NCBI RefSeq assembly: GCF_042684365.1
Contig: NZ_JBHULI010000022.1
Location: 62,001-126,000 of the forward strand
DNA: 64,000 bases
Direction: 5' to 3'
Source: Gracilimonas halophila
GTDB lineage: Bacteria > Bacteroidota > Rhodothermia > Balneolales > Balneolaceae
Made by a program: the position numbers and the translations under genes. Of this stretch, positions 42,233 through 50,867 are shown in pieces; the first letter of the stretch is position 1, and every line of letters starts with the position of its first letter. The notes under the pieces are model-generated. The model was not told the DNA's origin, made no database searches, and saw nothing but the letters and a program-made list of their open reading frames with translations.

Positions 42233-44020
42233 ATGAAATACGAACCGACCACTATTTTATCAATTGTTGAACAAGGCTACGAGAAAAACCATACGGGAAT
42301 CTATTCTGCAGTAAAGCGAGACGGCGAATGGATCGAGACTTCTATTGATGACTTTAGACAAATGGTTAGAGACCTTGCCCTTGGACTGTATGAATTAGGG
42401 GTCCGGAAAGGAGATAAAGTTTCTCTGCACGCAGAGAATTCAACAGAGTGGTTGGTTATTGATCAGGCTATTCTTTCTGTCGGTGCCGCGGTAGTTCCTA
42501 TCTACACAACCCAGCCTGGAGAGCAGATCAAGTACATTCTGGAGAATTCAGAATCTAAAGTTCATTTTGTTTCAAATGATGAGGTGTTTGCAGAGATAAA
42601 GCCTCTTATTAAAGAGGTTGAAAGTGTTAAGGCTATTATTTCGATCCTGGGTTCTGATCATAAGAAGCTGCGTACTTTTGATGATATCCTTGAGTTGGGA
42701 CATAAGAAAGGAGAGGAAGACCCGGCTTTATTTGAGAAGCTCAGAAATGAGGTTGAACCTGAAGACTTAGCTACACTTATTTATACATCGGGTACCACCG
42801 GAGTGCCAAAAGGGGTTATGCTTACGCACCATAATATTGCAAGTAACGCGCTGGCAGCACATGAAATATTCCCATTTGATACAGATGATTATGAAACGCC
42901 AAAAGTACTTTCCTACTTACCACTGGCCCATATGTTTGAGCGGACAGCATCCTATATATATGCTTATGTAGGTGTCCCTCCTTATTATATCGAAGATGTA
43001 GAAGATATTCGTGATGACTTTGCCAGTGTAAAACCCATCTACTTGGTCACAGTTCCCCGATTGCTTGAGAAGATCGTTACCGGTATCAAAGTAAAAGGGC
43101 AGGAGATGAGCGGACTTAAAAAACAACTTTACTATTGGGCAGTGAATTTGGCAGAAGAGTACGACCCGGAAAACCCTCCGGCTAAATGGAAATGGAAAAT
43201 AGCTGATAAACTGGTGTACGCAAAGATAAGAGAATTATTCGGCGGACGAATGGTTGGATTTAATGTAGGGGGAGCCGCACTTTCACCAAATATTGCTCGG
43301 TTTATAAATGGGATCGGAATTTATTGCGGATTGGGATATGGTCTTACAGAAACCTCACCTGTATTAACGGGCCCTCCAAAAGGAGAGCTTAGGATCGGAT
43401 CTTCCGGAAAGGCCATTACCGATGTAGAGCTCAAGATTGCCGAAGATGGCGAAATTTTGGCCAGAGGCCCCTATATCATGAAGGGATATTACAAAATGCC
43501 TGAGAAGACGGATGAAGCGATCGACTGCGAAGGTTGGTTTCACACGGGCGATATCGGTCATTTGGATGAGGACGGTTGGCTTTTTGTGACGGATCGAAAG
43601 AAATCTTTATTCAAATTATCTACCGGAAAGTATGTAGCTCCTCAGCCAATAGAGAATGCCTTGGTAAACAGTGGCTTCATAGAGCAAGCTGTAGTGGTTG
43701 GCAGTGAACATAAATTTTGTGGAGCGCTTATCGTACCGAATTGGGAAAACATGAAGAAGAGATTCAAAACTAAGGGATATGAATTTCCTGAGGAGAATAT
43801 CACTGAAAATGAGTATGTGATCAAAAGGATTGAAAAAGAAGTGGAAAAGGTAAATGCTGATCTTTCAAAATGGGAAAAAGTAAAAAGGTTTAAGCTTCTG
43901 GAAGATCAATTTACCATTGAAGATGGAGAGATAACTCCTACACTGAAGGTGAAGCGAAATGTGATCAATGAAAAATATAAAGAGCAGATCGATGCTATTT
44001 ATGCCGATGAGGATACATAA
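42233..44020 (+). CDS. Long-chain fatty acid-CoA ligase (FadD15-like)
   Basis: 595-aa AMP-forming ligase for long-chain fatty acids. Motifs: IYTSGTTGVPKGVMLTHHN (P-loop), YLPLAHMFERTASY, GYGLTETSPVLT, GEILARGPYIMKGYYK, WFHTGDIGHLDEDGWLFVTDRKKSLFKLSTGKYVAPQPIE (in pieces). The FKLSTGKYVAP segment is typical of the bacterial FadD15/AAE-type long-chain ligases. It is the first gene of a plus-strand beta-oxidation run (ligase, FadN, thiolase, SDR). Confidence 0.93.
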   Translation: MKYEPTTILSIVEQGYEKNHTGIYSAVKRDGEWIETSIDDFRQMVRDLALGLYELGVRKGDKVSLHAENSTEWLVIDQAILSVGAAVVPIYTTQPGEQIKYILENSESKVHFVSNDEVFAEIKPLIKEVESVKAIISILGSDHKKLRTFDDILELGHKKGEEDPALFEKLRNEVEPEDLATLIYTSGTTGVPKGVMLTHHNIASNALAAHEIFPFDTDDYETPKVLSYLPLAHMFERTASYIYAYVGVPPYYIEDVEDIRDDFASVKPIYLVTVPRLLEKIVTGIKVKGQEMSGLKKQLYYWAVNLAEEYDPENPPAKWKWKIADKLVYAKIRELFGGRMVGFNVGGAALSPNIARFINGIGIYCGLGYGLTETSPVLTGPPKGELRIGSSGKAITDVELKIAEDGEILARGPYIMKGYYKMPEKTDEAIDCEGWFHTGDIGHLDEDGWLFVTDRKKSLFKLSTGKYVAPQPIENALVNSGFIEQAVVVGSEHKFCGALIVPNWENMKKRFKTKGYEFPEENITENEYVIKRIEKEVEKVNADLSKWEKVKRFKLLEDQFTIEDGEITPTLKVKRNVINEKYKEQIDAIYADEDT

Positions 44021-44093
44021 GTTCTCCGGAATTTTACTGATCAGTACGGAGAGAGACGAGTCATAATTCAAACACGAAATTAAGAGATTAGAA

Positions 44094-46439
44094 ATGAGTA
44101 CTGGAAAATATGCCATCAAGAAAGTAGCAGTTTTAGGTTCAGGAGTTATGGGAAGCCAAATTGCAGCCCATTGCATCAATGCAGGACTCGATGTGGTTCT
44201 GCTCGATCTGAAATCAGATGATGAGGGCAGGCCTAACAAAATGGCAGAAGAGAGCCTTCAAAAAGCCTCCAAAATGAAACCTGCTCCTTTTGGGAAACCT
44301 GATTTTGCCCAGCGAATTGAGATAGGAAATTTCGAAGACGATTTTGATAAATTAAAGGATGCAGACTGGATCTGTGAGGTGATCATCGAAAGAATGGACA
44401 TCAAGAAAGACATGATGTCTCGTATTGATGACATCCGAAAACCGGAAACGATCGTGAGTTCCAACACTTCAGGACTTCCGATCAGCGAAATTGGAGAAGA
44501 TTGCAGTGAAGAGCTGAAAGCACATTTTCTGGGAACGCATTTCTTTAATCCCCCGCGGTATATGAAGTTGTTGGAAGTGATCCCAACTGAATCTACTTCG
44601 GATGAAGTCACAGAATTCATGCATCGTTTCTGCGAAAAAACGCTCGGCAAAGGAGTGGTGATTTGTAAAGACACACCTAACTTCATCGCTAACCGGGTCG
44701 GGATACTTTCCATTGCGAATATCATGCCCTATTTCTTTAATAATGAATTCCGGGCGGAAGAAATTGACCTGCTAACCGGAACACTTACCGGTTATTCTAA
44801 AGCAGCAACTTTCCGGACTGCTGATATGGCCGGACTGGATGTAACCAATCACGTAGCAAAAAACCTAAACCCTTCCATTCCGGATGATGAAATGCAGGAG
44901 ACCTTCAACCTACCTGATGAATTCCAGAAAATGGTAGACGAGGGAATGATCGGAAATAAAGCCGGTAAAGGATTTTATACCAAGAAGGATGGGGAATATC
45001 TGGTGCTCAACTCAGAGACGTTTGAGTATGAGTCGCAGCAGAAGATGGAAGACCCGGTCTTGCAAGAGGCAAATGATATCAAAGACACGGCAGATCGTCT
45101 CAAGTTCCTGGTGAATTCAGATAGTAAGATCGGTGATTTTCTCTGGAACGTACATCGCGACCTATTAATGTATGCAGCAAACAGGATTCCTGAAATAACG
45201 GATTCACCACTTTCTATAGATCGTGCCATGCAGTCGGGTTTTAATTGGGAAATGGGGCCGTTTGAACGCTGGGATGCTTTAGGCATTAAGGAAACAGCTG
45301 ATAGGATTGAAAGGGAAGGAAAAGAAGTTCCGAATGTCATTAAAGAAATGTTGGATGCCGGGATCACTTCCTTTTACAAAAATGGAAAAGTGTATGACCC
45401 GGTCTCCAAATCTATGACTGAAGTTCCACCGGAAGCTAAGAGTGAGATAAAGGTTGAGGAACTTCGAAAAGAGCGTACACCAATATTGGAAAATGACAGC
45501 GTCGCTCTTCATGATATGGGTGATGGGGTAGCATTATTTGAGTTCCACACACCTCATTCTACTCTGGGTGCAGAGTTGGTGAGATCTCTGTATCGATCAC
45601 TCGATATAGTTAAGAAGGATTTTAACGCTTTAGTGATCAGCCATGATGCTGAGAATTTTGCTTTTGGAGCGAATCTAAAAGAAGCATTGGCAGCTAAGCA
45701 AAATGATGATTGGGACAGTGTGGTTGAAGCAGTTGAGAATTTCCAAAAAACTGCAGTCGCATTGCGATATGCTCCTTTCCCCATAGTTGCAGCACCATTT
45801 GGAAAAACATTGGGTGGCGGTGTAGAATTTTGTCTCTATGCTGATAAAGTGGTTGCACACCATGAATTATATATGGGATTGGTGGAAGTAGGCGTAGGGT
45901 TGATCCCTGCCGGAGGAGGAACTACAGAATTACTTCGGCGTGCAATGAATAAACTTGAGGGGGAAGCGGATCCGCTGCCTTTCATTCGCGAGGTATTTAA
46001 AAGAATCGGAATGGCAAAAGTCTCTGAAAGTGCACATCTGGCTAAAGAACTGGGCTATCTCAGAAATTCCGATACCATCGTCATGAATCGTGATCTGCTT
46101 ATCAAAACTGCAAAAGAAGAAGCACTGAACCTGGTTCAGGCCGGGTACCGATCTCCCGCAGAAACGCCAATCAAAGTATTGGGTAAAACAGCTCTTGCTG
46201 CCATGAAATTAATGCTGCATGTAATGCATGAAGGGAAGTTTATTACCGATTACGATCAGGTAGTAGCAGAACGTGTTGCTTATGTACTGGCAGGTGGTGA
46301 TTTAAGTGAAGAACAGGAAGTTCCGGAATCTTATCTCTTGAAATTAGAAAGGGAAGCCATCCTTGAGTGTCTACGGGACGACAGAACCTTAGCCAGGATG
46401 GAACACATGTTGAAAAAGGGGAAACCTCTTAGAAATTAG
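44094..46439 (+). CDS. fadN: Bifunctional 3-hydroxyacyl-CoA dehydrogenase / enoyl-CoA hydratase (FadN type)
   Basis: 781-aa multifunctional beta-oxidation enzyme with the dehydrogenase at the N-terminus and the hydratase at the C-terminus, the order seen in Bacillus FadN and opposite to E. coli FadB. The NAD motif is LGSGVMGSQIAAHCINAG (about 12-29), followed by VSSNTSGLPISEI, GTHFFNPPRYMKLLEV and DTPNFIANRVGI. A second dehydrogenase-type helical domain spans about 330-430. The crotonase domain (about 480-700) has ENFAFGANLKEAL and GKTLGGGVEFCLYADK. The thiolase gene lies downstream beyond IVS-like element E3. Confidence 0.92.
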   Translation: MSTGKYAIKKVAVLGSGVMGSQIAAHCINAGLDVVLLDLKSDDEGRPNKMAEESLQKASKMKPAPFGKPDFAQRIEIGNFEDDFDKLKDADWICEVIIERMDIKKDMMSRIDDIRKPETIVSSNTSGLPISEIGEDCSEELKAHFLGTHFFNPPRYMKLLEVIPTESTSDEVTEFMHRFCEKTLGKGVVICKDTPNFIANRVGILSIANIMPYFFNNEFRAEEIDLLTGTLTGYSKAATFRTADMAGLDVTNHVAKNLNPSIPDDEMQETFNLPDEFQKMVDEGMIGNKAGKGFYTKKDGEYLVLNSETFEYESQQKMEDPVLQEANDIKDTADRLKFLVNSDSKIGDFLWNVHRDLLMYAANRIPEITDSPLSIDRAMQSGFNWEMGPFERWDALGIKETADRIEREGKEVPNVIKEMLDAGITSFYKNGKVYDPVSKSMTEVPPEAKSEIKVEELRKERTPILENDSVALHDMGDGVALFEFHTPHSTLGAELVRSLYRSLDIVKKDFNALVISHDAENFAFGANLKEALAAKQNDDWDSVVEAVENFQKTAVALRYAPFPIVAAPFGKTLGGGVEFCLYADKVVAHHELYMGLVEVGVGLIPAGGGTTELLRRAMNKLEGEADPLPFIREVFKRIGMAKVSESAHLAKELGYLRNSDTIVMNRDLLIKTAKEEALNLVQAGYRSPAETPIKVLGKTALAAMKLMLHVMHEGKFITDYDQVVAERVAYVLAGGDLSEEQEVPESYLLKLEREAILECLRDDRTLARMEHMLKKGKPLRN

Positions 46440-46451
46440 TTTTTAGTAGTG

Positions 46452-46851
46452 AGTATTGAGAAATGAGTTTGTAATGAATAAATATAAAAATTTAGAGATT
46501 TGGCAAAGATCTGTAGCATTGGCTACGGAAGTTTATTCAGCAACAAAATCATTTCCAAAAGAAGAGAAGTATGGAATTACTTCCCAGATAAGAAGATGCT
46601 CTGTATCTGTTCCTTCAAATATTGCTGAGGGGGCAGGAAGAGGAAGTAAAAAAGAATTTAAACGATTTCTGAATATTGCATATGGCTCTATTTATGAATT
46701 AGAAACTCAATTGTTGATCTCCAGAAATTTAGATTATTTAAATGAGCAAACGCATAAAAAATTGTCAGAAGAAATTGATCAAATTCAAAAAATGATCTAT
46801 TCATTCTCGAAGAAATTGTAACTCAAACCTCATTACTCAAAACTCAATACT
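46452..46851 (+). mobile_element. Candidate IVS-like element E3 with imperfect terminal inverted repeats
   Basis: About 400 bp between fadN and fadA. Perfect 9-bp ends AGTATTGAG (46452-46460) and CTCAATACT (46843-46851), with further pairing of TGAGTTTG and CTCAAAACTCA type words inside. It starts 12 bp after the fadN stop and ends 3 bp before the fadA start. The loop encodes an S23/IVP protein on the operon strand, the same plan as E1 and E2. Confidence 0.5.
46474..46821 (+). CDS. Four-helix-bundle protein, S23/23S-rRNA-IVP family (element E3)
   Basis: 115-aa helical protein starting MNKYKNLEIWQRSVALATEVY. A TTG at 46456 opens the frame, but the ATG at 46474 gives the usual family start. 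The core is RRCSVSVPSNIAEGAGRGSK, then FLNIAYGSIYELETQLLIS and DQIQKMIYSFSKKL. It is a close paralogue of the E2 protein (26062-26412) and more distant from E1. It lies within the fad operon and has no clear link to fatty-acid metabolism. Confidence 0.9.
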   Translation: MNKYKNLEIWQRSVALATEVYSATKSFPKEEKYGITSQIRRCSVSVPSNIAEGAGRGSKKEFKRFLNIAYGSIYELETQLLISRNLDYLNEQTHKKLSEEIDQIQKMIYSFSKKL

Positions 46852-46854
46852 ATT

Positions 46855-48033
46855 ATGAGAGAAGCTTATATAGTTGCAGCAGCACGAACCGCTTGTGGGA
46901 AAGCTAATAAAGGATCGCTTCGGTTTACCCGCCCTGATTCAATGGGAGGAGCCGTGGTTAAAGACCTTTTGAAAAGAACAAATGGATTGGAAGCCGATAA
47001 GGTTGAGGATGTCATTATGGGGTGTGCATTCCCTGAGGCGTCTCAAGGATTGAATGTAGCGCGCCAAATTGCACTCTTGGGTGGATTGCCTGACTCGGTG
47101 CCCGGCGTGACTGTAAACCGCTTTTGTTCTTCAGGGTTGCAAACCATTGCAATGGCGGCTGAGCGCATTATGGCAGGCGGAGCAGATGTGATCATTGCCG
47201 GAGGAGTGGAGTCTATGAGTTTAGTACCTATGGGGGGAATGTCTGTTCAGCCGAATCCTGACTTGGTTGATAACAAACCCGGTGTTTATGTGAGTATGGG
47301 AATTACTGCAGAGAATGTAGCTGATAAATACGATGTAGGTCGGAAAGATCAGGATGAATTTGCATATCGAAGTCACCAGCGAGCGATCAATGCCTGGAAG
47401 GAAGGTAAGTTCGATGAGCAGATAACCCCGGTTGAAGTGAATGAAAAGAAAGTAACCGCTGATGGTGAAGTAGTTGAAAACTCATTTACCTTCAAACAAG
47501 ATGAAGGTCCGCGGGCAGATACTTCGGTTGAAGCCTTGTCCGGATTACGTCCGGTGTTTAAGAACGGTGGTAGTGTTACAGCCGGAAATTCTTCGCAGAT
47601 GAATGACGCTGCTGCAGGTGTTGTAGTCATGAGCGGTGAGATGGTGAAAAAACTTGGCCTGGAACCCATGGCTCGATATGTCGGATTCCAAGTGGCGGGA
47701 GTTGCCCCTGAAATTATGGGTATTGGCCCAATTGAAGCTGTTCCAAAAGTCCTGAGTAAAGCAGGATTGACATTATCGGATATTGATCTCATTGAGCTTA
47801 ATGAAGCTTTTGCTTCACAATCTTTGGCTGTGATCCGGAAACTGGGATTAGACGAACAGATCACCAATGTAAATGGAGGGGCGATCGCTATGGGGCATCC
47901 CCTGGGCTGTACCGGTGCAAAACTTACCACACAGATCTTATATGAAATGAAAACCCGTAAATCCAAATATGGATTGGTAACAATGTGTATCGGTGGAGGA
48001 ATGGGTGCCGCAGGAATATTTGAAAATCTTTAA
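46855..48033 (+). CDS. fadA: Acetyl-CoA acyltransferase (fatty-acid thiolase)
   Basis: 392-aa thiolase that would carry out the last step of beta-oxidation. The nucleophile Cys is in VNRFCSSGLQTIA, the His in GGAIAMGHPLGCTGAK and the second Cys in VTMCIGGGMGAAG. NEAFASQ is present. It is paired with fadN, as in Bacillus fadNA, and separated from it by element E3. The other thiolase in the window (24828-26042) serves the phenylacetate cluster. Confidence 0.93.
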   Translation: MREAYIVAAARTACGKANKGSLRFTRPDSMGGAVVKDLLKRTNGLEADKVEDVIMGCAFPEASQGLNVARQIALLGGLPDSVPGVTVNRFCSSGLQTIAMAAERIMAGGADVIIAGGVESMSLVPMGGMSVQPNPDLVDNKPGVYVSMGITAENVADKYDVGRKDQDEFAYRSHQRAINAWKEGKFDEQITPVEVNEKKVTADGEVVENSFTFKQDEGPRADTSVEALSGLRPVFKNGGSVTAGNSSQMNDAAAGVVVMSGEMVKKLGLEPMARYVGFQVAGVAPEIMGIGPIEAVPKVLSKAGLTLSDIDLIELNEAFASQSLAVIRKLGLDEQITNVNGGAIAMGHPLGCTGAKLTTQILYEMKTRKSKYGLVTMCIGGGMGAAGIFENL

Positions 48034-48041
48034 TTGGGATG

Positions 48042-48105
48042 ACAATTGACGAAAGACCAGTCACAATAGTCTGTGGTCAGTCGTCTTTGTCTTCCGTCAT
48101 CAGGA
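48042..48105. repeat. Intercistronic imperfect inverted repeat between thiolase and SDR genes
   Basis: AAAGAC (48052-48057) and GTCTTT (48083-48088) pair, with nested GACCA (48055-48059) and TGGTC (48074-48078) as an alternative. The 78-bp spacer is made of repeated GAC/GTC words. Pairing is weaker than in the other spacers. Confidence 0.45.
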
Positions 48106-48111
48106 AAAATT

Positions 48112-48966
48112 ATGTTCAAAGAAGACACGCTATCAGGTAAAACTATACTAATAACCGGCGGTGGAAGTGGATTAGGTTTAGCCATGGCCAAAGCTTTTGC
48201 ACATACCGGCGCCGATATTGCCATTTGTGGAAGAACTGAAGAAAAGCTTGAGAAAGCGGTAAAGGAGATCGAGAAAGAAAGAGATGGAGCTGTAGCCCGA
48301 TACTATCAATGTGATGTCAGGGATTATGATGGAGTAACATCAATGTTTGAACAAATAATTGATGATTTTGGATCTTTGGAGGGTTTGGTAAATAATGCGG
48401 CAGGAAATTTTTTATCCGCCTCGGAAGATCTTAGCCCGGGTGGTTTTAAAGCCATCATAGATATTGTGCTTCACGGAAGCTTCAATTGTACCCATGTTTT
48501 TGGCAACTACCTGATCGATAATAAGAAAGAAGGCAATATCCTCAATATGGTAACAACCTATGCGGAAGGAACAGGTTGTGCGTTTGTGTTACCATCTGCT
48601 TGCGGAAAGGCCGGAGTTTTGGCCATGACCAGGTCGCTTGCCTTTGAATGGGCGGAATATGGTATTCGATTGAATGCAATAGCTCCGGGACCATTCCCAA
48701 CTGAGGGTGCTTGGTCAAGGTTAGTTCCTAAAAAGGTTATGGAAAAGAAGTTTATTGAAAAGATTCCCTTAAAAAGAGTTGGCGAACCCGAAGAGCTTGC
48801 CAATCTTGCAGTATTTTTAATGTCTGATCTTTCCTCGTATATGACCGGTGAATGCGTGGTCATTGATGGAGGTGAAAGGCTTCAGGCAGGTCAGTTTAAT
48901 TTTATCGACGGGTTAATGTCGCGAAGTAAACTGAAAAAGTTATTCAAAGCCATGAAGGCTAAGTAG
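48112..48966 (+). CDS. Short-chain dehydrogenase, 2,4-dienoyl-CoA reductase-like
   Basis: 284-aa SDR. I start at the ATG at 48112 (AGGA a few bases upstream) and not at the GTG at 48073. The NADP-binding motif is ITGGGSGLGLAMAKAF and NNAAGNF follows. The classical YxxxK is absent. Instead Tyr in VTTYAEGTG and Lys in PSACGKAGVLAM match the arrangement in mitochondrial/peroxisomal 2,4-dienoyl-CoA reductases, as does the GPFPTEGAWSRL loop. That role, reducing dienoyl-CoAs from unsaturated fatty acids, fits its place at the end of the fad run. Confidence 0.87.
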   Translation: MFKEDTLSGKTILITGGGSGLGLAMAKAFAHTGADIAICGRTEEKLEKAVKEIEKERDGAVARYYQCDVRDYDGVTSMFEQIIDDFGSLEGLVNNAAGNFLSASEDLSPGGFKAIIDIVLHGSFNCTHVFGNYLIDNKKEGNILNMVTTYAEGTGCAFVLPSACGKAGVLAMTRSLAFEWAEYGIRLNAIAPGPFPTEGAWSRLVPKKVMEKKFIEKIPLKRVGEPEELANLAVFLMSDLSSYMTGECVVIDGGERLQAGQFNFIDGLMSRSKLKKLFKAMKAK

Positions 48967-48972
48967 CTATCT

Positions 48973-49128
48973 TTAAGAGATCAAGAATCCTACCATCATT
49001 GCGGTAGCGATAATTACGTAATAGAAACGTTTCACATTTCTGTCAGGCTTATTTAGCCCAAAGATGTTCTTAAAGATGTAGTGATCAAATCCTAATTTGT
49101 AATATTTTTCATATAATTTTGCTCTCAT
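48973..49128 (-). CDS. Small membrane protein, 51 aa
   Basis: Short gene with a perfect GGAGGTG ribosome-binding site 5 bases before its ATG (49128), one of the strongest in the window. The product MRAKLYEKYYKLGFDHYIFK continues with NIFGLNKPDRNVKRF and one C-terminal transmembrane helix (YYVIIATAMMVGFLI, then Ser, stop). The N-terminal half is basic and aromatic. I do not recognise the family. It is convergent with the SDR gene, with 6 bp between the stop codons. Confidence 0.72.
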   Translation of the reverse strand: MRAKLYEKYYKLGFDHYIFKNIFGLNKPDRNVKRFYYVIIATAMMVGFLIS

Positions 49129-49190
49129 AGTGGCACCTCCTATTTTTTGGTGCTTTTTTTGTGTTCGCAGATCGTGGTCAGTTCTCTCGC

Positions 49191-49541
49191 TTATTGTTTT
49201 TTGGCAACAAGCTGTTGTTTGTCAACACTGACTAACATTCCGTCAATAATTGTTTCTACGGATAATTGCTCTCCCTTGTCAAAAGTGGAACGAGTGGTTA
49301 CCTTATTTGAATTCAGGGCAAACAATGTCCATGTCCCGTGTGGTTTTAATGACTCTCCATCTCTCCAATATTGACCTTTCTGCACCACATTTCCTTCTTT
49401 ATCCAAAAACTGAACATCGTAAATATTGGCATCAACTTTAGTCAATATTCGCTGATGTTTCTCATTGGTGATAGTTTGCTGTGCAAAAAGTCCGGTTGTT
49501 AAAACCAGTGCAAATAAAATTGTTGAGATAAATGTTTTCAT
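49191..49541 (-). CDS. Small secreted protein with MORN/YwqK-like repeat
   Basis: 116-aa protein with a signal peptide (MKTFISTILFALVLTTGLFAQ). The mature part resembles the YwqK/MORN-type repeat: FLDKEGNVVQKGQYWRDGE, PHGTWTLFALNSNKVTT. Such repeats are found in envelope proteins of unknown function. It is on the minus strand, 62 bp upstream of the 51-aa gene in transcription order. Confidence 0.75.
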   Translation of the reverse strand: MKTFISTILFALVLTTGLFAQQTITNEKHQRILTKVDANIYDVQFLDKEGNVVQKGQYWRDGESLKPHGTWTLFALNSNKVTTRSTFDKGEQLSVETIIDGMLVSVDKQQLVAKKQ

Positions 49542-49639
49542 AATATTTCTCCATGTTTGGACTACCCCAATGTTAAGGAATTGTTAAGAGAAAGTAAATG
49601 AATTGTTAATTAAAAGTTAACATTAAGTTAACATTGCGC

Positions 49640-50494
49640 TCAACGGAACTGTGAGAGCCGTTTTTGCAACTGATCTATTTGTAATGAAAGTTGGTAGGCA
49701 TCGTAGGAGTTATAGGAAGTTTCCCGGTTCATTTGTACAGATTTCAGAAACATGAGTGCTGCTTTTTCTGCAGATTTTGCCGGATCAAAACCATGTTTTT
49801 CAAAAAACAGATGATCTCCGGAGTTAAGCCGTCCTATTCTGATCTCCTGGGTAGGTACGTTACATTCCAAAATTTCCTGGCGGTTAGAGGCAATACGTTG
49901 ATGGTTATTTTCGGATGCGCCCGTATATATATTAATGTTAGCTGTAGCTCCATTTTCAAAACGAAGGAATATTTGAATGGCCACGGGATGTGTGTCCTGA
50001 AGATAAACTTGTTTTGCTTCCGCATGATGAATGCCGCTATCCATCCACTTCATACAAAGTCCGAGTTCATCGATCCAGAAGTGACGGAATTCATCTTCTG
50101 AATTCATGAATTGTGTATAATTGATTGCTCTCCGTATGCTTAAGAATGAAGGCCGGTGTATGCGATCCATCATCCATTGAGTAGCAGGGGCTAAGGTCGG
50201 CCAGTGAGAAAATTGAACATGAACCCCTGCTTCCTTCGTAGCACGGTATATCTTCTCTAATTTAGCTGTATCGGTAGGCTGCTTGGAGATAAGGAAGCAA
50301 TTCAATCCCTGACGAATACCCTCCAATAAAATATCCAGGTTTTGATCGGATTCATCGACAAGGAAACAAGCATCCACTTCACCAACTTCTTGTATGTGAG
50401 GGCAAAGCTCTACTTCGCGAACAATCTGATGAGGCCGAAGATGTTGTTCCCAGGCTACAGCACGTTTCGCATCTCCTACAATTCCAACTTTCAT
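49640..50494 (-). CDS. Gfo/Idh/MocA-type oxidoreductase
   Basis: 284-aa protein with an N-terminal Rossmann fold (MKVGIVGDAKRAVAWEQHL) and a C-terminal alpha/beta domain (VAIQIFLRFENGATANINIYTG). It is shorter than most family members (330-380 aa), and the usual EKP motif is changed to ISKQPT. Substrate and cofactor use are uncertain. It is on the minus strand downstream of PspC. Confidence 0.78.
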   Translation of the reverse strand: MKVGIVGDAKRAVAWEQHLRPHQIVREVELCPHIQEVGEVDACFLVDESDQNLDILLEGIRQGLNCFLISKQPTDTAKLEKIYRATKEAGVHVQFSHWPTLAPATQWMMDRIHRPSFLSIRRAINYTQFMNSEDEFRHFWIDELGLCMKWMDSGIHHAEAKQVYLQDTHPVAIQIFLRFENGATANINIYTGASENNHQRIASNRQEILECNVPTQEIRIGRLNSGDHLFFEKHGFDPAKSAEKAALMFLKSVQMNRETSYNSYDAYQLSLQIDQLQKRLSQFR

Positions 50495-50557
50495 AAGCTA
50501 ACCATGATTGATTGGAGCTCAAGATGCTAAGGAGCGATGAATTTTACAAGAGTAGCC

Positions 50558-50740
50558 TTAGTCAGGCATTACAATAGCTAATATAAAATAAGCAAGTACA
50601 GCCGTTCCAAAACTTGAAACAAGGATCAATGCAAAAATAATACGAACCAGGGTAGCATCCCATCCAAGATATTCGGCAAAGCCTCCGCAAACGCCTGCAA
50701 GCATTTTGTCGGTACGTGATTTTCTGAGTTTAGCTGGCAT
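50558..50740 (-). CDS. PspC-domain membrane protein
   Basis: 60-aa protein starting MPAKLRKSRTDKMLAGVCGGFAEYLGWD, the PspC signature, followed by a transmembrane helix (IIFALILVSSFGTAVLAYFILAIVM). A longer frame upstream runs into the terminator and the BlaR1-type gene, so the ATG at 50740 is chosen. PspC-domain proteins are linked to envelope stress; no other psp gene is nearby. Confidence 0.9.
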   Translation of the reverse strand: MPAKLRKSRTDKMLAGVCGGFAEYLGWDATLVRIIFALILVSSFGTAVLAYFILAIVMPD

Positions 50741-50818
50741 GATGATAGAATTAGTTTGATTATAATCTACCGTGTTGGTACGCCATATAAAAACAGATGT
50801 TGCAAAAAAGTTCAATAA

Positions 50819-50847
50819 AAAAGCGAAGCCCTTAAAGCTTCGCTTTT
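50819..50847 (-). terminator. Rho-independent terminator after the BlaI-BlaR1-type operon
   Basis: Perfect 11-bp stem AAAAGCGAAGC (50819-50829) and GCTTCGCTTTT (50837-50847) with a 7-nt loop. On the minus strand it is followed by T residues. It lies 21 bp past the stop codon of the M56 peptidase gene. Confidence 0.88.
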
Positions 50848-50867
50848 GAATAGGTAAGGATTCTGAT

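Noticed and set aside
24371..46851. The three S23 genes as accessory (Avd) genes of a diversity-generating retroelement
   Set aside because: No reverse transcriptase, template repeat or variable repeat was seen in the window.
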